A stretch of 64,000 nt of DNA, from the NCBI RefSeq assembly GCF_003004785.1, contig NZ_PVZS01000008.1, forward strand, positions 62,001 through 126,000, written 5' to 3'. Shown here one piece after another: positions 1-8,652 of this stretch. The stretch comes from Alsobacter soli. Lineage in GTDB: Bacteria > Pseudomonadota > Alphaproteobacteria > Rhizobiales > Beijerinckiaceae. Position 1 is the first letter of the stretch. Every line of letters starts with the position of its first letter. A program made the translations under genes and the position numbers. Under the pieces are notes generated by a model that was not told the DNA's origin, did no database searches, and saw only the letters and a list, made by a program, of their open reading frames with translations.

Positions 1-909
1 GAAGCGGGCCCGTCCGCCAAAGATCAGCCGTCGGTCGGGAGAGAGCCGGAAATAGTTGCCGATGTTCATCGAGGTCACGCAGGTGCGCTCGCGCGGCATC
101 ACGCCCGCGATCTCGGCGTCCGTCAGCGGTCGCGTCGCCACGATGAAGCTCCCGACGGGCACGATGCGGCGCCGGAACCAGCCGAAGGCGCCGGTGGTGT
201 AGGCGCCTGTCGCCACGAGGACCTCGCCGGCGCGGATCGACCCACGCGGCGTCTCGAGCACGCGCTTGCCGCCGTCGCGGCGCAACGACGTCACGGGCGC
301 GTTCTCGAACACCGTGGCTCCGCGACGCGCGGCAGCCTCCGCGAGCCCGGCCGCGTAGCGGCCCATGTGCATCACGGCGCTCTTCTTGAACAGCATGGCC
401 CCATGAAAGGCGTCGGAGCGCACCTCGCTCGCCACGTCCGCGCGCGTGAGCAGCGCCGTGTCGGGATCCACCTCGCGGTGGACGGCTTCGAAATTGCGGG
501 CGATCGCCTCCATGTGGGCCGGCTTGGAGGCGAGCTTGAGCTTACCCACGCGCTTGAAATCGCAGGCGATGTTCTCCTCGGCCACGGTCCTCTCGATGAA
601 GTCGACCGAGGCGTCGAAGGCGCGGTAGAGGGCGGCGGCGCGCTCGGGCCCGAGATGCGCCTTGGCGGCCGGGTAGGAGTGGGCGAGGCCGTTGTTGAGA
701 TGGCCGCCGTTGCGCCCCGAGGCGCCGGACCCGACGATCCCGGCCTCCAGCAGGGCCACCTTCGCGCCCGCCATTGTCAGCGTGCGCGCGGCGGAGAGCC
801 CGGTGAAGCCGCCGCCCACCACGGCGACGTCGTAGGTTCCCTCGGCGGGGCCTGCGGCGCCGCCAGTGAAGGCCGGCGCCGTGTCGTGCCAGTAGGACGC
901 GAAGCGCAT
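1..909 (-). CDS. FAD-dependent amine/amino-acid oxidase, PuuB/DadA-like (3' end outside window)
   Basis: The frame stays open from an ATG at 909 to the window edge, giving 303 residues of an unfinished protein. An N-terminal Rossmann motif (VGGGFTG, residues 31-37) is followed by a SGASGRNGG segment typical of the gamma-glutamylputrescine oxidase / glycine oxidase family (DAO fold). Such flavoproteins oxidise a C-N bond of an amine or amino acid in the cytoplasm and release an aldehyde or keto acid, ammonia and a reduced electron carrier or peroxide. It starts 10 bp after the stop of the HAD gene on the same strand, so the two are probably cotranscribed. The omega-aminotransferase across the divergent gap suggests polyamine or amino-acid use. 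The exact substrate cannot be read from sequence. Confidence 0.85.
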   Translation of the reverse strand, partial: MRFASYWHDTAPAFTGGAAGPAEGTYDVAVVGGGFTGLSAARTLTMAGAKVALLEAGIVGSGASGRNGGHLNNGLAHSYPAAKAHLGPERAAALYRAFDASVDFIERTVAEENIACDFKRVGKLKLASKPAHMEAIARNFEAVHREVDPDTALLTRADVASEVRSDAFHGAMLFKKSAVMHMGRYAAGLAEAAARRGATVFENAPVTSLRRDGGKRVLETPRGSIRAGEVLVATGAYTTGAFGWFRRRIVPVGSFIVATRPLTDAEIAGVMPRERTCVTSMNIGNYFRLSPDRRLIFGGRARF

Positions 910-919
910 CGTCAGGTCC

Positions 920-1588
920 TCACAAGCCCAGGAGGGCGGGCAGGCCGGAGATGTCCGTGATCTCCACGTCGTTGTAGTAGGGGTTCGCCGGCTCGTGCCC
1001 GCGGTTGACCCAGACCTTCTGCCTGATGCCGAGGTCGTAGGCCGACATCAGGTCGTAGCGGAACGAGGACGAGCAGTGCATCACGTCCTCCGGATTGCAG
1101 CCAAGCATGTCGAACATGTACTCGAAGGCCTGGAAGCGCGGCTTGTAGGCGTTGGCCTGCTGGGCCGTGAACACCTTGTGGAACGGCGCGCCGAGCTTCT
1201 CGACATTGTGCATGATCTGGTCGTCCGAGGCGTTCGACAGGATCACCAGCGGGATCTCCTTGGCCACCTTGGCGAGGCCCGCCGGAACATCGGGGTGGGG
1301 GCCCCAGCTCGGCACGCGCTCGTAGATGGCGCGGGCGTTCTCGGGCCGGAAGGCGACGCCGCTCTTGCGGCAGGTGCGCTCCACCGCGTTGTGCACCACC
1401 TCGGCGTAGGGCTTCCACGCGCCCAGGATCTCATCCAGCCGGTAGGCGGCGAAATGCTTGATGAACCGCAACATGCGCGGCTCGTCCAGCTGGGCGCCGT
1501 AGATGTCGCGCGCCGCCTCGGCCATTTGGAAGTTGGTCAGCGTGCCGTAGCAGTCGAACGTGATGTACTTGGGGCGGAAGCTGGTCAT
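920..1588 (-). CDS. HAD hydrolase, (S)-2-haloacid dehalogenase type II family
   Basis: This 222-residue protein has all four HAD motifs. Motif I is FDCYGT with nucleophile D12. Motif II is LSNAS (S118, N119). Motif III is K149 in AYKP. Motif IV is SSSFRYD (D179). The position two residues after the nucleophile is Tyr, as in L-2-haloacid dehalogenases, rather than the Asp general acid of HAD phosphatases. Hydrolysis of a carbon-halogen bond or another C-X ester chemistry is therefore more likely than phosphate removal, but the substrate is unknown. It lies directly upstream of the FAD oxidase on the same strand. A second protein of the same type sits at 4381-5097, so the family is duplicated in this cluster. 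Confidence 0.85.
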   Translation of the reverse strand: MTSFRPKYITFDCYGTLTNFQMAEAARDIYGAQLDEPRMLRFIKHFAAYRLDEILGAWKPYAEVVHNAVERTCRKSGVAFRPENARAIYERVPSWGPHPDVPAGLAKVAKEIPLVILSNASDDQIMHNVEKLGAPFHKVFTAQQANAYKPRFQAFEYMFDMLGCNPEDVMHCSSSFRYDLMSAYDLGIRQKVWVNRGHEPANPYYNDVEITDISGLPALLGL

Positions 1589-1840
1589 GGCGGGCGTCCT
1601 TAAATGAGTCCGACGGGATCACCCGAAGGATAGGCGCCGCCGGGCAGAGGCTTCGCCGGAAAAGCTTCGCGGCCGAAGCAGATCCTGCCGTATCGCGAAA
1701 GCGCCGCGGCAGAGAGTTGCGCCGCCCAGCCCGGCTTTCACGGCCATCCGGGACCTCACGGGCGGAGGTGCGCCACGGCGTCGGCATAAGATGCGGCGCC
1801 GGCCGCGCGGAAAGATGGAAGCTGCCGTCGCCGGGTCGCA

Positions 1841-2743
1841 ATGGAGCGCAACCGCCTCGCGGCCTGGCGCTACCGTTTCCGCACGATGACGAACCGGACC
1901 GCGACATCCACCCAGTCGGCCGCGCCCATCGGCGCGCTGACGCCCGGCCATCTCGACGAGGCTCTCGCCCTGTCGCGCCAGGCAGGCTGGCCCCACAGGC
2001 GCGAGGACTGGGCCCTCGTGCTCGGCCTGAGCCGCGGGTTCGCGGCCTTCGAGGGCGGTCGTCTGGTCGGAACGGCTCTGGCGACGCCCTTCGGCGCGCA
2101 TGTCGCGACGGTCAACATGGTGATCGTCGACGAGGCGATGCGCGGGCGCGGCCTCGGCCGGCGCCTGATGGATGCGGCGATGCAGGCGGTCGCGGGGCGG
2201 GAGCAGCGGCTCGTCGCCACCCGGGATGGCCTGCCGCTCTATGAGAAGCTCGGGTTCCGGGCCGTCGGCCAGATCGTCCAGCGCCAGGGCCCGGCCCCTT
2301 TGGTGAAGCAACTTTCGCCGGCGGTGGATTGGCGCCTGGCCGCAGCCGACATGGACCGGATCGCCGAGATCGACCGGGCCGCCACTGGCGCGGATCGCGC
2401 CGCGCTGCTCCGCACTCTCGCGGCGGCAGGCGCGATCGCGGTCCTGCGCGACGAGGGCGGCGTCGGCGGCTTCGTCGGGTTGCGGGCCTTTGGGCGCGGC
2501 CAGGTGGCCGGCCCGGTCGCGGCCCGCTCCCAGGCCGAGGCCCGCGCCCTGCTGGAGGCCGCCTTCGCGCGCTGCGCCGGCGGCTTCGTCCGCGTCGATA
2601 CACCGGATTCCGAACTCGACGCCTGGCTCGCCGCGAAGGGCCTGGCCGCCGCAGGCGGCGGCGTCCCCATGGTGCGCGATCCGCGGCCGCGTCCCGCCGC
2701 CCCGTTCCACACCTTCGCGCTCGCCAGCCAGGCTTTGGGCTGA
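1841..2743 (+). CDS. GNAT-family N-acetyltransferase
   Basis: The product is about 300 residues if it starts at 1841. An internal ATG at 1886 would remove 15 residues, and neither has a clear ribosome binding site. The acetyl-CoA pyrophosphate-binding motif RGRGLGRRL is at residues 101-109, preceded by the beta-strand VNMVIVDEAMRG. A second, weaker GNAT-like half follows in the C-terminal 150 residues, so it resembles the double-domain GNAT proteins. It would transfer an acetyl group to an amine. It sits 14 bp before the aminotransferase and is probably cotranscribed with it, which suggests an amine or amino-acid substrate, but this is context only. Confidence 0.8.
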   Translation: MERNRLAAWRYRFRTMTNRTATSTQSAAPIGALTPGHLDEALALSRQAGWPHRREDWALVLGLSRGFAAFEGGRLVGTALATPFGAHVATVNMVIVDEAMRGRGLGRRLMDAAMQAVAGREQRLVATRDGLPLYEKLGFRAVGQIVQRQGPAPLVKQLSPAVDWRLAAADMDRIAEIDRAATGADRAALLRTLAAAGAIAVLRDEGGVGGFVGLRAFGRGQVAGPVAARSQAEARALLEAAFARCAGGFVRVDTPDSELDAWLAAKGLAAAGGGVPMVRDPRPRPAAPFHTFALASQALG

Positions 2744-2757
2744 AACCGGAGAGACCC

Positions 2758-4134
2758 ATGTCCAGCAATTCCCTGGTCGAACTCGACCGCCTCCACCTGG
2801 TTCACCCGGTGGCGTCCTATCGCGGCCACGAACGGGCCGGCGTGCGCGTGCTCAAGTCCGCCAAGGGCGCGACCGTGACGGATTCGACCGGCCACTCCAT
2901 GGTGGACGGCTTCGCCGGTCTCTGGTGCGTGAACGTGGGCTACGGCGTCGACAGCATCGTGGAGGCGGCGGCGAAGCAGATGCGCGAGCTGCCTTACGCG
3001 ACGGGGTATTTCAGCCTGGGCTCCGAGCCGGCCATCCGGCTCGCGGCCGAGCTCGCCGAGCGCGCGCCCGGCGACCTGAACCACGTCTACTTCACCCTGG
3101 GCGGCTCCGACGCCGTCGACAGCACCGTGCGCTTCATCCGCTACTACCAGATCGCGCGCGGGCGGCCGGCGAAGGACCAGTTCATCTCGGTGGAGCAGGG
3201 CTACCACGGCTCGTCCACGGTGGGCGCGGGCCTCACGGCCCTGCCGGCCTTCCACCAGGGCTTCGGCGTGCCGTTCCACTGGCAGCATAAGATTCCGTCG
3301 CACTACAGCTACCGCAACCCGGTGGGCTCGGACCCGGCCGCGATCATCGCCGCCTCGACGGCGGCGCTGCGCGCCAAAGTCGAGGAGATCGGCGGCGCGG
3401 AACGGGTCGCCGCCTTCTATCTCGAGCCCATCCAGGGCTCCGGCGGCGTGCTCGTGCCGCCTCCGGGTTGGGTGAAGGCCATGCGCGACCTGTGCCGCGA
3501 GCTGGACATCCTGTTCGTGGCCGACGAGGTCATCACGGGCTTCGGCCGCACGGGCCCGCTGTTCGCCTGCGAGGACGAGGGCGTCGTCCCGGACCTGATG
3601 ACCACCGCGAAGGGCCTGACCTCCGGCTACGTGCCAATGGGCGCGGTGTTCCTCTCGGACCATGTGTACGACACGATTGCTGATGCGGCGGGACAGGGCG
3701 TCGTCGGGCACGGCTACACCTACTCGGCCCATCCGGTGAGCGCCGCCGTCGCGCTCGAAGTGCTGCGGCTCTACGAGGCGGGCCTGCTCGAGAACGGGCG
3801 CAAGGCGGGCGCCCGCCTCATGGCGGGGCTCCACAGCCTGGCGGATCATCCGCTGGTGGGCGAGGTCCGCGGGCGCGGCATGCTGGCGGCGGTCGAGCTC
3901 GTCACCGACAAGGCCCGCAAGACGCCGCTGCCCGCAGCCGCGGAGCCGGCGCGCCGCATTTTCGACCGCGCGTGGGACAACGGCCTGGTGATCCGCGCCT
4001 TCGCCAACGGCGTGATGGGCTATGCGCCGCCCCTGTGCTGCACGGACGCCGACATCGACGCCATTATCGAGCGCACGCGCATGACCCTGGACCAGACCCT
4101 CGAGGACACCGCCGTCCGCGCCGCCATGGCCTGA
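2758..4134 (+). CDS. Class III (omega) aminotransferase, PLP-dependent
   Basis: This 458-residue fold-type I enzyme starts at the ATG after GAGACCC. It shows the class III signature around FVADEVITGFGRTG, with D256 contacting the PLP pyridine nitrogen, and the Schiff-base lysine K285 in TTAKGLTSG. The length and motifs match putrescine-pyruvate, beta-alanine-pyruvate and related omega-amino-acid aminotransferases, which move a terminal amino group to pyruvate or 2-oxoglutarate. With the flanking amine oxidase, GNAT enzyme and importer, a role in catabolism of a polyamine or omega-amino acid is likely. The precise donor cannot be assigned. Confidence 0.9.
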   Translation: MSSNSLVELDRLHLVHPVASYRGHERAGVRVLKSAKGATVTDSTGHSMVDGFAGLWCVNVGYGVDSIVEAAAKQMRELPYATGYFSLGSEPAIRLAAELAERAPGDLNHVYFTLGGSDAVDSTVRFIRYYQIARGRPAKDQFISVEQGYHGSSTVGAGLTALPAFHQGFGVPFHWQHKIPSHYSYRNPVGSDPAAIIAASTAALRAKVEEIGGAERVAAFYLEPIQGSGGVLVPPPGWVKAMRDLCRELDILFVADEVITGFGRTGPLFACEDEGVVPDLMTTAKGLTSGYVPMGAVFLSDHVYDTIADAAGQGVVGHGYTYSAHPVSAAVALEVLRLYEAGLLENGRKAGARLMAGLHSLADHPLVGEVRGRGMLAAVELVTDKARKTPLPAAAEPARRIFDRAWDNGLVIRAFANGVMGYAPPLCCTDADIDAIIERTRMTLDQTLEDTAVRAAMA

Positions 4135-4380
4135 GCCGGCCGGCGCCTCGCGCCGTTATGTCGGTCCGCCGGCCAATACAGAATTTTGTGCTGCGGGGCC
4201 TCGCGCATTCAGCGACTTCCGCAGCCCCACGCTGAGACACTCATACGAAGGTCGAACAACGACCCGAGCGAGAGCCGCCCGAACGGCGGGACAGATCCTG
4301 CAGGCGGACCCCGAGGGGGCCTGCGGCGGAACGACAGCAGCGGGCGCGGCAGGCCGCGCCGACGGGCAGGGGAACAGGAC

Positions 4381-5097
4381 GTGGCGAAGAGCTTGCGCGA
4401 ATTCCGGTACATGACCTTCGATGTGGTCGGGACGCTGATCGACTTCGAGGGCGGCATCAAGGATTGCCTGGCGTCGATCGCCGCCGAGGCCGGCGCAGCG
4501 GTGGACGGCGAAAAGGCGCTCACCTTTTACCGGAAGGCCCGCTACTCGCCCGAAGCCCTGCGTTTCCCCGACGATCTCGAGCGCGTCTATATGGTGATCG
4601 CGTCCGACATCGGCCTGCCGGCCGAGCCGCGCTACGGCAAGCGGCTGCGCGATTCCGCCGCCTCCTGGAAGGGGTTCCCGGACAGCGCCGAAGCGCTCGC
4701 GCGGCTCGCCCGGCGCTACAAGCTGATCGCCATGACCAACGCCCAGCGCTGGGCCTACGAGCATTTCGCGGACGCGCTCGGGCGGCCCTTCCACGCCGCC
4801 TTCACCACGGATGACACCGGCACGGAGAAGCCCGACCCGGCTTTCTTCCAGCAGGTCTTCGCCTTCGTGGAGGGCGAAGGCGGCCGCAAGGAGGACATCC
4901 TGCATGTGGCCCAGAGCCAATACCACGACATCGGCGTCTCGCGGCGGCTCGGCCTGACGAACTGCTGGATCCAGCGCCGCCACGCCCAGCCCGGCTATGG
5001 CGGCACGATCGAGCCCGAGAGCTTCACGCAGCCGGATTACCACTTCACCTCGTTGGCCGAGCTCGCCGACGCCGTGGAGCGCGAGAAGGCGGCCTGA
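4381..5097 (+). CDS. Second HAD hydrolase of the haloacid-dehalogenase type
   Basis: I chose the GTG at 4381 because AGGGGAA lies at the right distance and residue 1 falls just before the conserved core. The product is 238 residues. HAD motifs are TFDVVGT (nucleophile D14), MTN (T119, N120), EKPDP (K150) and SQYHDIG (S179, D183). As in the protein at 920-1588, the second Asp of phosphatases is missing (Val here). It lies in front of the ABC importer genes, 63 bp before the binding protein, so it may act on the imported compound. It is only distantly similar to the first HAD protein, so this is not a recent tandem copy. Confidence 0.85.
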   Translation: MAKSLREFRYMTFDVVGTLIDFEGGIKDCLASIAAEAGAAVDGEKALTFYRKARYSPEALRFPDDLERVYMVIASDIGLPAEPRYGKRLRDSAASWKGFPDSAEALARLARRYKLIAMTNAQRWAYEHFADALGRPFHAAFTTDDTGTEKPDPAFFQQVFAFVEGEGGRKEDILHVAQSQYHDIGVSRRLGLTNCWIQRRHAQPGYGGTIEPESFTQPDYHFTSLAELADAVEREKAA

Positions 5098-5160
5098 GCG
5101 CCGCTCCGGGCGGCCGTGCGCGGCCCGGGCAAGTCAACGAGAGAAGGGAAGGGGAACCTC

Positions 5161-6774
5161 GTGACGGACAAGATCGCATCCAACTGGACCAAGGCCGACG
5201 ACGCCATGGTCGAAAACGCCATCCGCCGCGGCGCCACGCGGCGCGAGCTGATGCAGATGCTGCTGGCGGGCGGCATGGCCGCCGCGGCCGGCGGCTCCGT
5301 CCTGGGCCGCGCCACTGCGGCCGTCGCCCAGACCCCGACCTCGGGCGGCCACCTGAAGGCCGCGGGCTGGTCGTCCTCGACGGCGGACACGCTCGACCCC
5401 GCCAAGGCGTCCCTGTCGACCGACTACGTGCGCTGCTGCGCCTTCTACAACCGGCTCACCTTCATCGATAAGAGCGGCACGCCGCAGATGGAGCTGGCCG
5501 AGAGCATCGACACCAAGGACGCCAAGGTCTGGACGATCAAGCTGCGCAAGGGCGTGACCTTCCACAGCGGCAAGACGTTGTCGTCGGCCGACGTGGTCTA
5601 CTCGCTGAAGCGCCACCTCGACCCCGCCGTGGGCTCGAAGGTGAACTCGATCGCCAAGCAAATCTCCGAGGTGAAGCCGGTCGACGACCTGACGGTCGAG
5701 GTGACCCTGGCCAACCCCAACGCCGACCTGCCCACCATCCTGGGCACTCACCACTTTATGATCATCGCCGACGGCACGACGGACTTCTCCAAGGCCAACG
5801 GCACGGGCGCATTCGTGTGCCAGACCTTCGAGCCGGGCGTCCGCTCGGTGGGCGTGCGGAACCAGAACTACTGGAAGAGCCAGAAGGCGCACCTGGACTC
5901 CTTTGAGTTCTTCGCCATTCCGGAAGACTCGGCGCGCGTCAACGCGCTCCTGTCGGGAGACATCCAACTCGCCGCCTCCATCAATCCCCGGTCGATCCGG
6001 CTCGTCGAGAACCAGCCGGGCGTGGTGCTGTCGAAGAGCAACTCCGGCGGATACACCGACCTGAACATGCGTCTCGACATGGCCCCCGGCGACAAGCAGG
6101 GCTTCGTGGAGGGCGTGAAGCTGCTCCTCAACCGCGAGCAGATCAAAAACTCGGCGCTTCGCGGCCTCGCCGAGGTCGCCAACGACCAGCCGGTCCCGCC
6201 TTCGAGCCCTTATTTCAACACCGAACTGAAGCCGCGCGCCTTCGACCCGGACAAGGCCAAAGCCCTGTTCCAGAAGGCCGGGGTGCTTGGACAGGCCATT
6301 CCCGTGGTCGCCTCGGACGCCGCCTCGTCGTCCATCGACATGGCCGTGGTCCTGCAGCAGGCCGGCGCCGGCATCGGCATGAACTTCGACGTGAAGCGCG
6401 TGCCCTCGGACGGCTACTGGTCGAACTACTGGCTGAAGGCGCCGGTTCACTTCGGCAACATCAATCCGCGTCCGACGCCCGACATCCTGTTCTCGCTGCT
6501 CTACACCTCCAGCGCGCCCTGGAACGAGAGCCAGTACAAGTCCGAGAAGTTCGACCGCATGCTCGTGGAGTCGCGCGGCCTTCTGGACCATGCCAAGCGC
6601 AAGCAGATCTATGGCGAGATGCAGGCCATGATCTCCAACGAGGCAGGCACCGCCATCCCGGTGTGGATCGCCAATGTGGACGCCATCTCGTCCAAGCTGA
6701 AAGGCTTGGAGCCCAACCCGCTTGGCGGCATGATGGGCTACGCTTTCGCTGAGTACGTCTGGCTGACCGCCTGA
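5161..6774 (+). CDS. ABC transporter substrate-binding protein, peptide/opine family 5 (DppA-like)
   Basis: The GTG start at 5161 follows AAGGGAAGGGG and gives 537 residues. A twin-arginine type leader (TRRELMQMLLAGG, Arg pair at 27-28) ends near AVAQ at residue 56, so the protein is probably exported folded to the periplasm. The rest matches the SBP_bac_5 family: the opening segment covers the TLDPAKAS region and is followed by the IKLRKGVTFHSGK segment typical of DppA/OppA/NikA. This family binds di- and oligopeptides, opines, nickel chelates or glycosides. It begins the dpp-like operon. An 11 bp hairpin follows it, which could keep its mRNA in excess over the permeases. Confidence 0.9.
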   Translation: MTDKIASNWTKADDAMVENAIRRGATRRELMQMLLAGGMAAAAGGSVLGRATAAVAQTPTSGGHLKAAGWSSSTADTLDPAKASLSTDYVRCCAFYNRLTFIDKSGTPQMELAESIDTKDAKVWTIKLRKGVTFHSGKTLSSADVVYSLKRHLDPAVGSKVNSIAKQISEVKPVDDLTVEVTLANPNADLPTILGTHHFMIIADGTTDFSKANGTGAFVCQTFEPGVRSVGVRNQNYWKSQKAHLDSFEFFAIPEDSARVNALLSGDIQLAASINPRSIRLVENQPGVVLSKSNSGGYTDLNMRLDMAPGDKQGFVEGVKLLLNREQIKNSALRGLAEVANDQPVPPSSPYFNTELKPRAFDPDKAKALFQKAGVLGQAIPVVASDAASSSIDMAVVLQQAGAGIGMNFDVKRVPSDGYWSNYWLKAPVHFGNINPRPTPDILFSLLYTSSAPWNESQYKSEKFDRMLVESRGLLDHAKRKQIYGEMQAMISNEAGTAIPVWIANVDAISSKLKGLEPNPLGGMMGYAFAEYVWLTA

Positions 6775-6791
6775 GGCCCGCCTCTTGCATT

Positions 6792-6822
6792 CCCGGGAGG
6801 CGGCCGCTCGGCGCCTCCCGGG
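6792..6822 (+). promoter_or_regulatory. Intercistronic hairpin after the binding-protein gene
   Basis: The arms CCCGGGAGGCG (6792-6802) and CGCCTCCCGGG (6812-6822) are perfect inverted repeats of 11 bp around a 9-nt loop, lying 17 bp after the binding-protein stop. No T-run follows, so partial termination or protection of the upstream mRNA from 3' decay is more likely than a full terminator. This arrangement is well known between periplasmic binding-protein and permease genes. Confidence 0.6.
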
Positions 6823-6862
6823 CGACGCCCGTCCACGCCAGGAGCGAGGCCGAGACCGCTTC

Positions 6863-7816
6863 ATGAACAGCTTCGTCTGGTCCCTCGTGGGCGGCCGCGT
6901 CCTGGTCGCGGTGTTCACGCTCCTGGTGGTGTCGTTCACCGTCTTCTGCGCGACGGCGATCCTGCCCGGCGACGTGGCGGAGGTGCTGTTGGGCCAGGCC
7001 GCCACGCCCGAGGCGGTCGCCGGCCTCCGGGCGGCGATGCACCTCAATGATCCGGCCCTGCTGCGCTTCGTACGCTGGCTGGCGGGACTGGCGTCCGGCG
7101 ATCTCGGGAAATCCTACGCCAACAACATGCAGGTGGCTCAGCTCATTGGGCCTCGGCTGCTCAATTCCCTGAAACTCGCAGGGATCACCACGCTTTTCTC
7201 GGTGCCGATCGCGCTGGCGCTGGGCATCGCCGCGGCGATTCTCCGCGGCAGCGTCTTTGACCGCGCGCTGACGTTCCTGACCATCGCGGTGATCTCCGTG
7301 CCGGAGTTCATGGTGGCCACGACGGCGGTCCTGCTCTTCGCCGTGCACCTGAAGTGGCTGCCGGCTCTGTCCTTCGCCCGGGAGGCGACCTCCTTCTGGG
7401 ACCTGCTGCGGATCTACGCGATGCCGGTGATCACGCTCGCCTTCGTGATCTCGGCCCAGATGATCCGGATGACGCGCGCCGCGATGATCGAGACGCTGGA
7501 CACGCCCTATGTGGAGATGGCCCGCCTGAAAGGCGCCTCTCCAACCCGCATCGTCCTGCGGCACGCCCTGCCCAACGCGCTGGGTCCAATCGTCAATGCG
7601 GTGGCTCTGTCGCTCTCGTACCTGCTGGGCGGGGTGATCATCGTCGAGACGATCTTCAACTACCCGGGCATCGCCAAGCTCATGGTCGATGCGGTGTCGA
7701 CGCGCGACCTGCCGCTGATCCAGAGCTGCGCGATGATCTTCTGCCTCGTCTACCTGCTCCTGATCACGGTCGCCGACGTCATCGCGATCCTGTCCAACCC
7801 GCGGCTGCGCCGATGA
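6863..7816 (+). CDS. ABC transporter permease, DppB family
   Basis: This 317-residue membrane protein starts at the ATG at 6863, just before the first hydrophobic segment. The N-terminal helix, the long periplasmic loop with the ILPGDVAE motif, five further membrane segments and the EAA loop (KGASPTRIVLRHALPNA, about residues 220-236) are characteristic of DppB/OppB. It forms half of the inner-membrane channel of the importer. Its stop overlaps the start of the next permease (ATGA), which indicates translational coupling. Confidence 0.92.
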   Translation: MNSFVWSLVGGRVLVAVFTLLVVSFTVFCATAILPGDVAEVLLGQAATPEAVAGLRAAMHLNDPALLRFVRWLAGLASGDLGKSYANNMQVAQLIGPRLLNSLKLAGITTLFSVPIALALGIAAAILRGSVFDRALTFLTIAVISVPEFMVATTAVLLFAVHLKWLPALSFAREATSFWDLLRIYAMPVITLAFVISAQMIRMTRAAMIETLDTPYVEMARLKGASPTRIVLRHALPNALGPIVNAVALSLSYLLGGVIIVETIFNYPGIAKLMVDAVSTRDLPLIQSCAMIFCLVYLLLITVADVIAILSNPRLRR

Positions 7817-8652
7817 TGACCCGCGCGATCCCGCTCCCGTTGCACTACCGCATCAACATCGTCGGACTGCTGGCGTTGTGCGTCATCCTGTTCTGGACGA
7901 TGGTGGCCCTGTTCGCGTCCCAGCTGGCGCCCCACGGCGTCGGCGAGATCGTCGACCTGGACTATTTCGGCCCGATGTCGCGCCAGTTCCCGGTGGGCAC
8001 GGACTATCTGGGCCGGGACATGCTGTCGCGCATCCTCTTCGGGGCGCGATACACCGTCGGCATATCGCTGGCCTCCGTGACCATCGCGTGCGTCACGGGC
8101 GTGACGCTCGGCATGGCGGCGGCGGTGACGGGCGGCTGGTTCGACACGGCGCTGAGCCGGTTCCTCGATGCGCTGAATTCCATTCCGAGCAAGCTCTTCG
8201 GCCTCGTGGTCGTGGCCGGGGTGGGTTCGTCGATCCCGGTGCTGATCCTCACGATGGCGGTGATCTACACGCCGGGATCGTATCGCTTCGCCCGCGCGCT
8301 GGCGGTCAACGTCAACACCATGGATTTCATTACCGTGGCGCGCGCCCGAGGGGAGGGGGTGCCCTACATCATCGGGTCGGAGATCCTGCCCAACATCATC
8401 GGGCCGGTCTTCGCCGATGTGGGGCTGCGCTTCGTCTTCATCGTGCTGCTGCTCTCGGGCCTCTCCTTCCTCGGCCTCGGCGTGCAGCCTCCAGATGCCG
8501 ATTGGGGGGCGCTCGTGCGGGAGAACATCAGCGGCCTGCCGTTCGGGGCGCCCGCGGTGATGTTCCCCTCCATCGCCATCGCGAGCCTGACCATCAGCGT
8601 GAACCTGCTCATCGACAACCTGCCGAAGAAGACCCGGGACCGGAGCGCGTGA
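7813..8652 (+). CDS. ABC transporter permease, DppC family
   Basis: The 279-residue product starts at ATG 7813 (a second ATG follows directly at 7816) within the ATGA overlap with dppB. It has an N-terminal membrane helix, the VGTDYLGRDMLSRILFGAR motif of OppC-type permeases and an EAA loop near residues 175-200 (ARARGEGVPYIIGSEILPN). It pairs with the DppB-like permease. The stop overlaps the ATPase start as TGATG. Confidence 0.92.
   Translation: MMTRAIPLPLHYRINIVGLLALCVILFWTMVALFASQLAPHGVGEIVDLDYFGPMSRQFPVGTDYLGRDMLSRILFGARYTVGISLASVTIACVTGVTLGMAAAVTGGWFDTALSRFLDALNSIPSKLFGLVVVAGVGSSIPVLILTMAVIYTPGSYRFARALAVNVNTMDFITVARARGEGVPYIIGSEILPNIIGPVFADVGLRFVFIVLLLSGLSFLGLGVQPPDADWGALVRENISGLPFGAPAVMFPSIAIASLTISVNLLIDNLPKKTRDRSA

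Noticed and set aside
5134-7047. Long open frame antisense to the ABC binding protein
   Set aside because: High GC content keeps antisense frames open. The plus-strand protein has clear family motifs and a leader, while the antisense product is Arg/His-rich and low in recognisable features.
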